NCBI GenBank assembly: GCA_020853815.1
Contig: JADYYE010000168.1
Location: 34,297-98,296 of the forward strand
Reading direction: 5' to 3'
DNA length: 64,000 nt
Source of the DNA: Phycisphaerales bacterium
GTDB lineage: Bacteria; Planctomycetota; Phycisphaerae; Phycisphaerales; UBA1924
Positions 8,062 through 16,748 of this stretch are shown in pieces. The notes below the pieces were generated by a model. That model worked only from the letters and a program-made list of their open reading frames with translations, ran no database searches and was not told the origin of the DNA. The translations under genes were made by a program, and so were the position numbers. The stretch's first letter is position 1, and each line of letters opens with the position of its first letter.

Positions 8062-9543
8062 ATGAACATCCGCCGCCGCTCGCTCGTCGCGTCCATCCTC
8101 GCTCTCGCCGGTTCGGCGGTGGCCACCGCGGGCTTGATCGCGGGCGCGGCTCTTGCGCTCACTCCCATCCAAAGCGCCTCGGCTCAGCTCAGCTTCCGCG
8201 GGCCGGGCTCCGACTCGTGGCAGTCCGAAGCGAGCATCAACAGCCGCTCGCTCGATCGCTACGCGAAGGTGCTGGGTTTCGATGACGACCAGAAGGCCGC
8301 GGCCAAGGCGCTGCTGGAGGGCTTCCAGGAGACCGAGCGCCAGCACAACAACACGATCCGCGAGGCGTTCCAGATCGACCGCGCCGAGGGCGAGGCCGCC
8401 GAGAAGGAGGGTGAGAAGCCCAAGGTCGAGCGGCGCGTGGTGAAGCGCGCCGAGGGCAAGCCCGCCGACGCCGGCGAGGTGCAGTTCAAGGGCCCGGACC
8501 CGGAGGCGATCGCCAAGTTCGAGGCGACCGCCAAGGCGACCGCCGAGAAGAAGGAGCAGTTCTTCGCCGACCTCAAGACGCTGCTCACGCCCGCGCAGGA
8601 AGGCAACTGGATCAGGCTCGAGCGGATGGCCAGGCGTGATTCGGGCCTTCGCTTCGCTTCGGTGTCAGGCGCGGGCGTCGATCTGGTCACGATGGTGGAC
8701 AAGCTTGCCCTTCCCAGCGAGGCGGCGGCGGCGGCGCAGCCCCTGCTCGATCAGTACGAGAGCGAGATGGACGTGCTCCTGGTCGAGAAGAACAAGGCTC
8801 ACGCCGAGGTCAAGCCCGGCGAAGGCCCGGACATGAACGCCATCAAGGCGATGATGGACAAACAGCACGAATCGGGCCTCAAGATCCGCGACCTCAACCG
8901 CGCCTACGCCAGCAAGATCGCCGGCGTGCTCCCCCCGGAGCACCAGGCCAAGTTCAACGAGACCTTCCGAACCACGAGCTTCAAGAAGGCTTACCGCGAA
9001 GGGCGGACCGACAAGCTCCTGACCAACGCGCAGAAATTGTCCAGCCTTGACGCCAACCAGAAGGACAAGCTGGCTCGGATCCAAGAGCAGTACGCCAAGG
9101 AGCGCCGAGCGGCCAACGACAAATACGCCGAGGCCATGGAAAAGGCCGAGAACGACGGACATCGCTCCGGCGTGATGAGCTTCGGCCCCATGGGCGGCGC
9201 GAACGAGCCCAAGGAACTCGCCGAGGCCAAGGCGGCCCGCAAAGAGATCGACAACAAGTATCGGGATCAGGTGAACTCGCTGCTCACCGACCAGCAGCGG
9301 GCGGAGATGCCGCCCGAGCAGCAGATGGCCGGCATGGCCAACTTCGTGATCGACGACGGCAATGGCGGCCAGATCGAGCACTCGATCGACATCGATCCCG
9401 AAGACATGATGCTGGATGTCGAAGAAGGTGGCGCGGTCATGATCATGGAAGCGCACAGCGACGGCGCGGAAACCACCACCACCGTGATCACCGGCGGCGG
9501 GCCGCTCGTGCCCCCGGCTCCCCCCGCCAAGAAGCCCGACTGA
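8062..9543 (+). CDS. Exported helical protein, paralogue 2 (Spy/CpxP-like periodicity)
   Basis: 493 residues from the ATG at 8062, with AAAAAGGGAAC about ten bases upstream. Residues 1-39 form a signal peptide ending near SASAQ. The first helical block SLDRYAKVLGFDDDQKAAA matches DLDRAVKMLALDKDQEDAV of the preceding protein. Both later carry a block of the type LKIRDLNRAYASKIAGVLPP versus MRVRDVNRRYARQISGVLPE, so they are clear paralogues. Residues about 110-150 are Glu/Lys-rich. The C-terminus is acidic and Met/Ile-rich (SIDIDPEDMMLDVEEGGAVM) and ends in a Pro tail. Function unknown. The position just upstream of the secretion operon could mean an exported partner, but no sequence feature proves it. 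Confidence 0.75.
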   Translation: MNIRRRSLVASILALAGSAVATAGLIAGAALALTPIQSASAQLSFRGPGSDSWQSEASINSRSLDRYAKVLGFDDDQKAAAKALLEGFQETERQHNNTIREAFQIDRAEGEAAEKEGEKPKVERRVVKRAEGKPADAGEVQFKGPDPEAIAKFEATAKATAEKKEQFFADLKTLLTPAQEGNWIRLERMARRDSGLRFASVSGAGVDLVTMVDKLALPSEAAAAAQPLLDQYESEMDVLLVEKNKAHAEVKPGEGPDMNAIKAMMDKQHESGLKIRDLNRAYASKIAGVLPPEHQAKFNETFRTTSFKKAYREGRTDKLLTNAQKLSSLDANQKDKLARIQEQYAKERRAANDKYAEAMEKAENDGHRSGVMSFGPMGGANEPKELAEAKAARKEIDNKYRDQVNSLLTDQQRAEMPPEQQMAGMANFVIDDGNGGQIEHSIDIDPEDMMLDVEEGGAVMIMEAHSDGAETTTTVITGGGPLVPPAPPAKKPD

Positions 9544-9683
9544 AATCCTCAGATTCGGCAATGCACATGGCGTCGTACCGTTGAGCCTGTACGGACGAAA
9601 CGGCCCGGGCGCGGTAGGCTCGCGCACAGAGCGCCGAGAATCGAAGCCCCGGGGAACCTCGTCCAAGGAACGGCAAACGCGGC

Positions 9684-11264
9684 ATGGCAAGCGAAGGACT
9701 CAACGGCACGGCATCGGCCCCGCTCCTGGAGCGGGCGCCGCAGGTGGACCTCGGGGTCGCCTCGGTCATCAGCGCCGAACAGGCGATCCGCCTCCGCGCG
9801 GTCCCGTACACGGTCGAGCACGGGCGCGTGCTGGTCGCGATGATGGACCCCGCGGATTTCGACGCGGCGGACGAGATCGCGGCCCACGCGCGCAAGCCCG
9901 TCACGCCGATCGGCGCGCGACGCGACGTCTTTGACGAAATGATCCGCACCGCGTACTCCATTACCGCGGCGCAGATGGCGGCCAGGCTGGGCGGGCAGGC
10001 CGACGCGGACGAGCTCGTCAACAATCTCGAGGCGGTGGAGGCGGCGGACCTGCACCGCATGGCCGAGCAGCCTTCGCTCATCAACCTCGTCAACCTGATC
10101 GTGCTCGAGGGAATCCGGGCCCGCGCGTCGGATATCCACGTCGAGCCCTTCGAGAAGAAGCTGACGGTCAAGTACCGGATCGACGGCGTGCTGGTCGAGC
10201 AGCCGCCCCCGCCCAAGAACCTGCAGCCGGCGATCACCAGCCGCGTGAAGATCATGGCGGGCATGAACATCGCGGAGCGCTACGCGCCCCAGGACGGGCA
10301 CATCACGCTGCGCTACGAGGGACGGAAGATCGACATCCGCGTGTCGACCGTGCCCACGCTGTACGGCGAGTCGGTCGTGCTCCGTATTCTCGACAAGGAG
10401 TCGGTGAGGCTCGACCTCGAGGCGCTCGGCATGCGCAAGGCCGACCGAGACGAGATGGACCGGTTGGTCGCGATCCCGCACGGGATGGTGCTGGTGACGG
10501 GCCCGACGGGCTCGGGCAAGACGACGACGCTCTACGCGGCGCTCACGAAGATCAGCGACCCCACCAAGAAGGTGCTCACGATCGAGGATCCCGTCGAGTA
10601 CGAGCTCTCGGGCGTGAACCAGATCCCCGTCAACCCGAAGCGCGGCCTGTCGTTCGCGACCGGGCTCCGCTCGATCCTGCGCCAGGACCCCGACGTGATC
10701 ATGGTCGGCGAAATCCGCGACGGCGAGACGGCCGAGATCGCGGTGCGCGCGGCGCTCACGGGCCACCTCATCTTCTCCACGCTCCACACCAACAACGCCG
10801 TCAGCGCGGTGGGACGCCTCATCGACATGAAGGTCGAGCCGTTCCTGCTCGCCAGTGTGCTCGAGGGAATCCTGGGTCAGCGGCTTGGGCGGCGGTTGTG
10901 CCAGTCGTGCAAGACGCCGGTGCCGCTGGCGGAAGAGGTGAGGCACCGACTGCTCCCCAGCGAGCGCGAGCTGTTCCCGGGGCTGATGGCGTACCGGGGC
11001 GCGGGCTGCGACGAGTGCGACGGCTCGGGGTTCAAGCGACGCCTGGGCTTCTATGAGCTGGTGAGCGTGACGCCGCAGATGCGTGCCGCGATCGGCCAGC
11101 GGCTCAGCTCGCAGGACCTGCTGAAGTCCGCGGGCGCTGGGTATCAGTCGATGCGCCGCGACGGGCTGGCCAAGGCCGCGGCGGGATTGACGGGCGTGTC
11201 GGAAGTGCTGCGGGCCACGCAGGACACCGAGAGCGAGATGGCGGCGGCGGAGACGATGCACTGA
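9684..11264 (+). CDS. gspE: Type II secretion ATPase GspE
   Basis: 526 residues. It is the cytoplasmic hexameric ATPase that drives pseudopilus assembly. The N1E-like region covers about residues 1-130. The Walker A motif GPTGSGKTTTLYAAL lies near residue 273, the Asp box and Walker B in RQDPDVIMVGEIRDGETAE, and the His box in LIFSTLHTNNAV near residue 360. The tetracysteine zinc motif is present (CQSC near 405 and CDEC near 442), which is typical of GspE/PilB. The length fits the family. It opens the operon; gspF starts inside its stop codon (TGATG). GspE is preferred over PilB because pseudopilin, gspK and secretin genes follow. Confidence 0.93.
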   Translation: MASEGLNGTASAPLLERAPQVDLGVASVISAEQAIRLRAVPYTVEHGRVLVAMMDPADFDAADEIAAHARKPVTPIGARRDVFDEMIRTAYSITAAQMAARLGGQADADELVNNLEAVEAADLHRMAEQPSLINLVNLIVLEGIRARASDIHVEPFEKKLTVKYRIDGVLVEQPPPPKNLQPAITSRVKIMAGMNIAERYAPQDGHITLRYEGRKIDIRVSTVPTLYGESVVLRILDKESVRLDLEALGMRKADRDEMDRLVAIPHGMVLVTGPTGSGKTTTLYAALTKISDPTKKVLTIEDPVEYELSGVNQIPVNPKRGLSFATGLRSILRQDPDVIMVGEIRDGETAEIAVRAALTGHLIFSTLHTNNAVSAVGRLIDMKVEPFLLASVLEGILGQRLGRRLCQSCKTPVPLAEEVRHRLLPSERELFPGLMAYRGAGCDECDGSGFKRRLGFYELVSVTPQMRAAIGQRLSSQDLLKSAGAGYQSMRRDGLAKAAAGLTGVSEVLRATQDTESEMAAAETMH

Positions 11265-12661
11265 TGCCGACGTTCCGCTACCAATCCGCGGGCTCGAGCG
11301 CCAGCGCGACGATCGACGCGCCGGATCGCGCCAGCGCGGTGCGCGAACTGGTGCGCCGCGGCGTGACGCCGACCAAGATCGAGATCGACGCCGGGCACTC
11401 TGGGTTCACGGGGCACTCGGGATTCTCGGGGAATTCGGGATTCTCCGGGAATTCAGGATTCACGGGGTACACGGGGAATCCGGGACGATCCATCGGCTCG
11501 CGCCCCGCGTCGAACGGCAAGGCGCTCCGCACGGCGGGGATGGTCGCGGGCCACGTTGCCGACGAGGTCGTCACCGGCGGCGCGGTTGATATGGGCGTGT
11601 CGGCGGCCGCGCTGGTGGCGCGAGGCACGATGTCGCGCGCGGAGATGGCCGCGTTCATCCGCGAGCTGGCGACCGCGGTGCAGGCGGGCCTGCCCCTGGT
11701 GCAGGCGCTGCGCACGATCGCCAAGCAGGGGCGTTCCGATCGCCAGCGCGTCATGCTCGGGCGCATCATCGAAGAGGTCGAGCACGGTAAGTCGCTGGGC
11801 GACGCGATGGCGGCCCAGGGGCGGAGCTTCAGCGAACTGACGGTGAATCTTGTGCGGGCCGGCGAGGCGTCGGGCAAGCTCGACGAGGTGCTGACCCAGG
11901 CCGCGGACCTGCTGGATCGAGATGTAAAGCTGCGCCGGAGCGTGACGGCGGCGACGCTGTACCCGGCGATCTTGGCGGGGTTGATCGTGGTCGCGGTGAT
12001 CGTGGTCGTGACGTTCATCGTTCCCAAGATTCTGAAGTCGATCGCGGGCCAGGTCGTGCAGATGCCCTGGCCCACGCGGGTGGTGCAGGGTGTCGCGGGG
12101 TTCTTTGCCGATTGGTGGTGGCTGATCATCCCGGCGGTGCTGGTGGGGTTCCTCGCGACGGTGCGGACGTTCCGCAAGCCCGGGCCGCGGATGTGGCTGG
12201 ACACGCACCTGCTGGGCGTGCCGATCCTGGGGCGCCTGCTGCGCGACGTGGCGGTGGCGCGGTTCACGCGCACGCTGGGCACGCTGGTGTCGGCGGGGAT
12301 TCCGGCGGTGACGGCATTGCGCGTGACCAAAGGCACGCTGGGCAACAAGGCGATGGAGCGGGTGATCGACGACGTGTGCGACCAGGTGTCGGCGGGGCGC
12401 ACGATCGCGGACCCGATGGAGAAGAGCGGCTATTTCCCGCCCATGCTGGTGCAGATCGTGAACATGGGCGAGCGATCGGGGCGGCTGGACAAGCTGCTGA
12501 ACCAGGCCGCGGGCGCGTTCGAGGACCGGACCGAGACGAGCGTGAAGTTGTTCACGACGGCGTTGCCGCCCTTGCTGGTGGTGATGCTGGCGTGCGTGGT
12601 GGGCTTCGTGGTGCTTTCGATTCTCCTGCCGCTGCTTGAGCTGCAGGAAGCGGTGAGGTGA
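11264..12661 (+). CDS. gspF: Type II secretion inner-membrane platform protein GspF with a repeat insertion
   Basis: 465 residues; the start overlaps the gspE stop. Two T2SSF domains are visible: the first begins at AAFIRELATAVQAGLPLVQA (about residue 127), the second at FTRTLGTLVSAGIPAVTALR (about residue 345). Hydrophobic helices lie at about 238-260, 285-305 and at the C-terminus. GspF is the polytopic platform that couples GspE to pseudopilin extraction. Odd feature: residues about 44-75 hold a degenerate Gly/Ser/Phe/Asn repeat (units such as GHSGFTG, GNSGFSG), encoded by imperfect 15-base tandem DNA repeats at 11395-11490. The family normally has an ordinary linker here. Confidence 0.92.
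   Translation: MPTFRYQSAGSSASATIDAPDRASAVRELVRRGVTPTKIEIDAGHSGFTGHSGFSGNSGFSGNSGFTGYTGNPGRSIGSRPASNGKALRTAGMVAGHVADEVVTGGAVDMGVSAAALVARGTMSRAEMAAFIRELATAVQAGLPLVQALRTIAKQGRSDRQRVMLGRIIEEVEHGKSLGDAMAAQGRSFSELTVNLVRAGEASGKLDEVLTQAADLLDRDVKLRRSVTAATLYPAILAGLIVVAVIVVVTFIVPKILKSIAGQVVQMPWPTRVVQGVAGFFADWWWLIIPAVLVGFLATVRTFRKPGPRMWLDTHLLGVPILGRLLRDVAVARFTRTLGTLVSAGIPAVTALRVTKGTLGNKAMERVIDDVCDQVSAGRTIADPMEKSGYFPPMLVQIVNMGERSGRLDKLLNQAAGAFEDRTETSVKLFTTALPPLLVVMLACVVGFVVLSILLPLLELQEAVR
11395..11490 (+). repeat. Imperfect short tandem repeat inside gspF
   Basis: Units of roughly 15 bases related to GGATTCTCGGGGAAT and GGGTTCACGGGGCAC are repeated about six times in frame. They encode a Gly-x-Ser-Gly-Phe-x pattern. 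The tract differs from the flanking gspF sequence in its lower codon complexity and repeated GGATTC words. Confidence 0.75.
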
Positions 12662-12666
12662 AAAAC

Positions 12667-13116
12667 ATGAACACATCGGCACATTCGCACATGGCACATA
12701 TCCGCGCTTCGCGCCGTGGCTTCACGATCATCGAGGTGATCGTGATCGTGGTGATCCTGGGCGTGATCGCGGCGTTGATCGCGCCGCGTCTCTTCTCGCG
12801 CGTGGGTCAGTCCAAGCAGGCGGTGGCGGCGGCGAACGCGGCGTCGCTGGCCAACCAGGTGCGCTTGTTCCTGGCCGACCACGGCAAGCCCGAGGCGGGC
12901 GCGTCGATCTCGATCCTGTGGGAGCGCCCCGCGAACATCGCGGAGGACAAGTGGCAGCCCTACGTCGAGAACGCCGACGCGCTCAAGGACCCCTGGGATC
13001 GTCCGTTCATGCTCGTGATCCCCGGCACCAAGAACGTGGATTTCGACATCGTGAGCTACGGCTCCGACGGGCAGCCCGGCGGCACGGGCGAGGACGCGGA
13101 CGTGATCAAGCCGTAG
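12667..13116 (+). CDS. gspG: Major pseudopilin GspG
   Basis: 149 residues from the ATG at 12667, which has GAGGTG six bases upstream. A GTG at 12658 overlapping the gspF stop is the alternative start. The prepilin signal reads SRRGFTIIEVIVIVVILGVI (cleavage after Gly, Phe+1, Glu+5). The C-terminal body DPWDRPFMLVIPGTKNVDFDIVS and YGSDGQPGGTGEDADVI is the classic GspG ending: D-PWG-like block, then SxGxDGxxGG...D. In the family the C-terminal Asp cluster binds calcium. It builds the pseudopilus shaft. The second gene after gspE, as in standard gsp operons. Confidence 0.93.
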   Translation: MNTSAHSHMAHIRASRRGFTIIEVIVIVVILGVIAALIAPRLFSRVGQSKQAVAAANAASLANQVRLFLADHGKPEAGASISILWERPANIAEDKWQPYVENADALKDPWDRPFMLVIPGTKNVDFDIVSYGSDGQPGGTGEDADVIKP

Positions 13117-13181
13117 GAGCCTGTTTCCCCGCGGCGCATCATTTCGCCTCGCCGCTCTTGGATCGTGACCGGTTCCGATTC

Positions 13182-13220
13182 CTCCGTGTCGTGCTCTTCA
13201 CTTCGTCTCTTCGTCTCTTC
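13182..13220. repeat. Pyrimidine-rich simple repeat shared with 57650-57672
   Basis: CTCCGTGTC followed by TCTTCACTTCG and two TCTCTTCG-type units. An almost identical tract occurs downstream of the subtilase gene at 57650-57672. Here it lies directly before the gspH-like start codon at 13231 and leaves no obvious Shine-Dalgarno sequence. Confidence 0.6.
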
Positions 13221-13230
13221 TGAATCCGCC

Positions 13231-13809
13231 ATGAACACCCGCCGCATTCAACTTCGCCCCGGCTTCACGATGATCGAGCTGATCGTCGTGGTGGTCATGC
13301 TGGGCGTGCTGGCGGGCGCGGTGATCCCGCGGATGATGCGGCGTTCGGATCGTGAGGCCGAGCAGAACGTCCGCGTGCTGGCGGACCTCTTCTCCACGGC
13401 CGCGGCCCGCTCGGCGATCGCCGGGCAGCACGTCGCGCTCTGGTACGACGCGAGCGGCGACGGCAGGATGTGGATGGAGACGTCGCGGGCGGGGAGCGCG
13501 TCGGACTTTGAGACCAACCCCGCGTGGGCGCCGGACCCGATCGTGGGCGAGCAAAGGGCCGATCGCGTGACGTTCGTCTCTGGCGCCGTCGACGGGCGGG
13601 CGCTCGACACGCGCAAGTGGACGATCGAGATGATCCCCGGGCAGGAACGCGGCATGGTCGTCGCGTCGTTCCGCGATCGTGAGGGAACGCGCGCGTGGTC
13701 GATCGTGCTTTCGCCCGGCTCGTTGCGGGCGCGGGTGGTTGAGGGCGCGACGCCGCTCGATGAGAGCGTCGACCTCGACGCGACGGGGATGGGGGAGGTG
13801 TCGTGGTGA
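13231..13809 (+). CDS. gspH: Minor pseudopilin, GspH-like
   Basis: 192 residues from the ATG at 13231. The signal LRPGFTMIELIVVVVMLGVL gives Phe+1 and Glu+5 with an N-terminal hydrophobic helix, then a beta-rich body (VALWYDASGDGRMWMET, DRVTFVSGAVDGRALDT). Position between gspG and the gspI-like gene and the length fit GspH. Minor pseudopilins form the tip of the pseudopilus. The gene overlaps the next one by seven bases. The exact H assignment rests on order rather than on specific residues. Confidence 0.82.
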   Translation: MNTRRIQLRPGFTMIELIVVVVMLGVLAGAVIPRMMRRSDREAEQNVRVLADLFSTAAARSAIAGQHVALWYDASGDGRMWMETSRAGSASDFETNPAWAPDPIVGEQRADRVTFVSGAVDGRALDTRKWTIEMIPGQERGMVVASFRDREGTRAWSIVLSPGSLRARVVEGATPLDESVDLDATGMGEVSW

Positions 13810-14345
13810 CGTCACGCTCCAACCTTTCATGCTGTCGACGCGAGGCGGCGACTCCATTGCCGGCGATCGGGGCCCGCGGGGTCGCGTGCTGTGAGGAACC
13901 GGCGGGGACCGCCGGGCCACCCAAGGCACTTCGTCGCGGGAGCATTCTCGTCGACGTGATCGTGGGCTCGGTGATCCTGGGCCTGGCGCTGACGGCGATG
14001 ATCGGGCTGGTGGGTCGCGCGATCTCGGAGCAGACCGGCGGAGAGCAGCTTCAGACGGCGGCAATGCTGATCGACGAGCAGCTGGCGCTGGTCTTGGCGC
14101 GCGGCCCGGACAACTACGCCTCGCGCTACGAGATTCAGGGCCCGTGCGACCCGCCGTTCGAGCAGTTTCGATACGAGCTGGACATCCAAGAGCAGGGGGG
14201 CGCGAACCCGTATTTCGTGCGCGCGACGGTCTTCTGGGAGGCGGGGGGAAGGACGCGATCGGCGAGCGTGGAGACGCTGATCGCGCCGCGCCCGGGCGAG
14301 GTCGAGGACCGCACGTTGGACCAGGGCGTGACGCGAACGCCGTAA
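13803..14345 (+). CDS. gspI: Minor pseudopilin, GspI-like, with atypical leader
   Basis: Up to 180 residues if it starts at the GTG at 13803, overlapping the previous gene; the true start may be further in. The pseudopilin helix follows RRGSILVDVIVGSVILGLAL. The usual Phe+1 is Ser and the Glu+5 is Asp, both unusual. The body has FEQFRYELDIQEQGGANPYF and a typical small beta region. The leader before the cleavage site is unusually long (about 45 residues) and part of it (EEPAGTAGPPK) is encoded by a REP-like hairpin at 13899-13921. Identification as GspI is from order (after H, before J) and size. Confidence 0.75.
   Translation: MVTSRSNLSCCRREAATPLPAIGARGVACCEEPAGTAGPPKALRRGSILVDVIVGSVILGLALTAMIGLVGRAISEQTGGEQLQTAAMLIDEQLALVLARGPDNYASRYEIQGPCDPPFEQFRYELDIQEQGGANPYFVRATVFWEAGGRTRSASVETLIAPRPGEVEDRTLDQGVTRTP
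13899..13921 (-). repeat. REP-like hairpin C inside the gspI leader
   Basis: CCGGCGG, GGA, CCGCCGG, then GCCACC; read on the minus strand this is GGTGGC, CCGGCGG, loop TCC, CCGCCGG. The same 23-base unit occurs at 59386-59408 and near 61019-61041, both intergenic. Here it lies within the reading frame of a pseudopilin leader. Confidence 0.8.
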
Positions 14346-14528
14346 GGAAATTGAAACACGGAGAACACGGGGAAAGCACGGAGAGAATGCTGAAACACGA
14401 GGGGACGAAAGACAGACGAATCCGGGCGCGCGATGGCGGCGAGAGTCGATCACAACGGAGTAACGGTCGGACAGGAACGAGAGCCATCGCGAGTGGGGGC
14501 GAGTGAACACGGATCGCGACAGACCAAG

Positions 14529-15236
14529 ATGAGCACGCACGCGACCACAACCCGGGCCTTCACGATCGTCGAGCTGGTCGTTGCGCTGCTCGTCGGCGTG
14601 ATCGTCGCGGGCGCGACAACCACCGCGCTCACGCAGTTTTCCCGGAGCAAGTCCCGCGCGACGGCCCGCCAGGAAGCGTTCGCCCGCGCCGAGGCCGCCG
14701 CATCGCTCATCGCGACCGACATCATCGAGGCCGCCCGCGATCAGGACCCGACATTTACGCGTCTGTCGATCGCCGACGGCGGCGAGCTCGGACTGGATGC
14801 GCGCGATTCGATCCTGATTCTCGCGCGTTCCATGCGCGTGCAGGCCCGCGACGCCGGCCTGCCCAGCGGCGGCGAGGGCGAGGTGCAGTATCGCGTGGAC
14901 GCGACGGCGCAGGGCCTCGCGCTCTGGCGACGCACCGACGCGCCCGCCGACGAGTTCCTCGACGCGGGCGGCCTGGCGCGGCCCGTGGTCCCCGGCGTGG
15001 TCGAGCTCTCGATCGAAGCCGACGATGGGACGCAGTGGGCCACGTCGTGGGACAGCGACGCCGACGGCGTGCCCTACGCGGTGCGGATCACGGTTGTCGC
15101 GTCCTCGGATGACAAGGCCGTGCAGGCCAAGGCCAGGCGAACGGTCGCGCTCGATCGCACGCCCGCGCCGATCACGCCGCCGATTGAGGACACGAGCGCC
15201 GACACGAGCGCCGCGACCACGGGAGGTGGCGGATGA
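14529..15236 (+). CDS. gspJ: Minor pseudopilin, GspJ-like
   Basis: 235 residues from the ATG at 14529. The leader ends in TTTRAFTIVELVVALLVGVI, with Ala in place of the usual Gly at -1, Phe+1 and Glu+5. The body fits GspJ: FARAEAAASLIATDIIEAAR, then a beta-rich region with QYRVDATAQGLALWRRTD and VVPGVVELSIEADDGTQW, which resembles the GspJ pattern of LWR and V..L...Y.D. The C-terminus is Thr/Pro-rich. The last codons overlap the gspK start (ATGA). A 183-base gap with low-complexity AACACGG-type words separates it from gspI, so it may have its own ribosome entry. Confidence 0.85.
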   Translation: MSTHATTTRAFTIVELVVALLVGVIVAGATTTALTQFSRSKSRATARQEAFARAEAAASLIATDIIEAARDQDPTFTRLSIADGGELGLDARDSILILARSMRVQARDAGLPSGGEGEVQYRVDATAQGLALWRRTDAPADEFLDAGGLARPVVPGVVELSIEADDGTQWATSWDSDADGVPYAVRITVVASSDDKAVQAKARRTVALDRTPAPITPPIEDTSADTSAATTGGGG

Positions 15237-16741
15237 AGCGCCCCGCTTTCTCTCGTGGCGAGATTGGTTTCGGAGTCGTTCCGCGGGCCGGGCGCGATGC
15301 TGGCGGCAGTGCCGGATCGACCCGGACGTTCGCGGGGCCTCGGGTCCGGGGTCCAAAGACGGAGTTTTCGAGCCGGGGCGCGGCGCGTCGGCGCGCGTTT
15401 GCGACCATGCTGGTGTTGTGGGTGGTTGCGATCGGGGCGGTAATGCTGGCGGCGGTGCAGGCCGCGTCGTTCCGACAGGCCGCCGCGGGGCGCGAGGCGC
15501 TGGCGCGGGTGCGGGCCCACTGGGCGGCGCGTGCGGCGCTCGAGAACGTGCTCTCGAGCCTCGACGCGAGCACGCAGAGCCCGGACACCAGCGATGCCTA
15601 TGCGGTCACCGACGACATCACGCAGGTGAGCGAGGGCCAGCTCGCCGGCTCGTTCTTCCGCGTGTCGTGGACCGACAACGGGCAGGAGCGCTTCGGCGCG
15701 ATGGACGAGCACTCGAAGCTCAACGTCAACCTGCTCACGCAGGCGGAGCTCATGCTGCTCCCCGACATGACCGAGGACGTCGCCGACAGCATCCTCGACT
15801 GGATCGACAGCGACGACGACACACGCCCCTTGGGCGCGGAGATCGGCTACTACCTGACGCAGCCGGGCGCGACCGTGCCGCGGAATGCGTATGTCCGCTC
15901 GATCGCGGAGCTGGAGCTGATCAGCGGGGTGACGCCCGAGATCGTGCGCGGCGAGGACTGGAACCTGAACGGGCGGCTCGATCCCAACGAGAACGACGGG
16001 AACGCGTCGTGGCCCTGGGACAACGCCGACGGGCAGCTCGACGCGGGCTGGTCGGCGATCCTGACGGCGTCGAGCGTCGATGGCGGGCTGGCCGAGTCGG
16101 GGGAGGAGCGGCTGAATCTCTCGATCGCGACCGCCGACGAGGTCGCGCAGCGGATCAACGTGACCTCCGCGCAGGCTGACGCGATCGTCGCGTACGGGGC
16201 GAGTTCGAGCGCTGTCATGAGCGATTTCATCCGGCGAGACCTCGACCAGCTTGGGTCGACCGGTCAGCAGGGCGGGACGGGCGGCGCGCGGGTTGAGCCC
16301 CTCTCGACCGATCAGCTCGCGGCGCTCTTCGCCGAGGCGACCATCGACGCGGCGGCCGCCACCGCCACCGCCGAGACCACGAGCACGAGCGACGAGGCAA
16401 CGCCAACGACCGCCGCGCGTCCGGGCAAGCTGAACATCAACACCTGCCAGGCCGAGACGCTGCAGTACCTGACCGACATCGACCCTTCGACGGCGGACGC
16501 GATCATCGCGGAGCGCGAGGCTCGTCCCAAGGGATTCACGTCGATCGTGGACCTGCTCGACGTCGCGGGGATGACGCGCAACCGTCTCTCGCGCATCTCC
16601 AATGTTCTGGATGTGCGCTCGAACGTGTACCGCGTGGACTGCCGCGGGCGCGACGAGCAGACCGGCATCGAATGTGAACTGATCGTGACCATCGACCGTT
16701 CGACCCTTCCCGCGACCATCACCGAGCTTCGGACCCGCTGA
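15233..16741 (+). CDS. gspK: GspK-like pseudopilus tip protein with helix-hairpin-helix
   Basis: 502 residues; the start overlaps the gspJ stop. The hydrophobic helix MLVLWVVAIGAVMLAAVQAA (about residues 59-78) lacks Glu+5, as expected for GspK, and the next segment RVRAHWAARAALENVLSSL matches the family. The N-terminal extension of about 57 residues before it is longer than usual; GTGs or ATG further in could be the real start. An acidic central region DESKLNVN-like (EHSKLNVNLLTQAELMLLPD) follows the family pattern. The C-terminal helix-hairpin-helix region begins PGKLNINTCQAETLQYLTDI. It caps the pseudopilus with H, I and J. The product is larger than typical GspK. Confidence 0.87.
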   Translation: MKRPAFSRGEIGFGVVPRAGRDAGGSAGSTRTFAGPRVRGPKTEFSSRGAARRRAFATMLVLWVVAIGAVMLAAVQAASFRQAAAGREALARVRAHWAARAALENVLSSLDASTQSPDTSDAYAVTDDITQVSEGQLAGSFFRVSWTDNGQERFGAMDEHSKLNVNLLTQAELMLLPDMTEDVADSILDWIDSDDDTRPLGAEIGYYLTQPGATVPRNAYVRSIAELELISGVTPEIVRGEDWNLNGRLDPNENDGNASWPWDNADGQLDAGWSAILTASSVDGGLAESGEERLNLSIATADEVAQRINVTSAQADAIVAYGASSSAVMSDFIRRDLDQLGSTGQQGGTGGARVEPLSTDQLAALFAEATIDAAAATATAETTSTSDEATPTTAARPGKLNINTCQAETLQYLTDIDPSTADAIIAEREARPKGFTSIVDLLDVAGMTRNRLSRISNVLDVRSNVYRVDCRGRDEQTGIECELIVTIDRSTLPATITELRTR

Positions 16742-16748
16742 GAAACGC

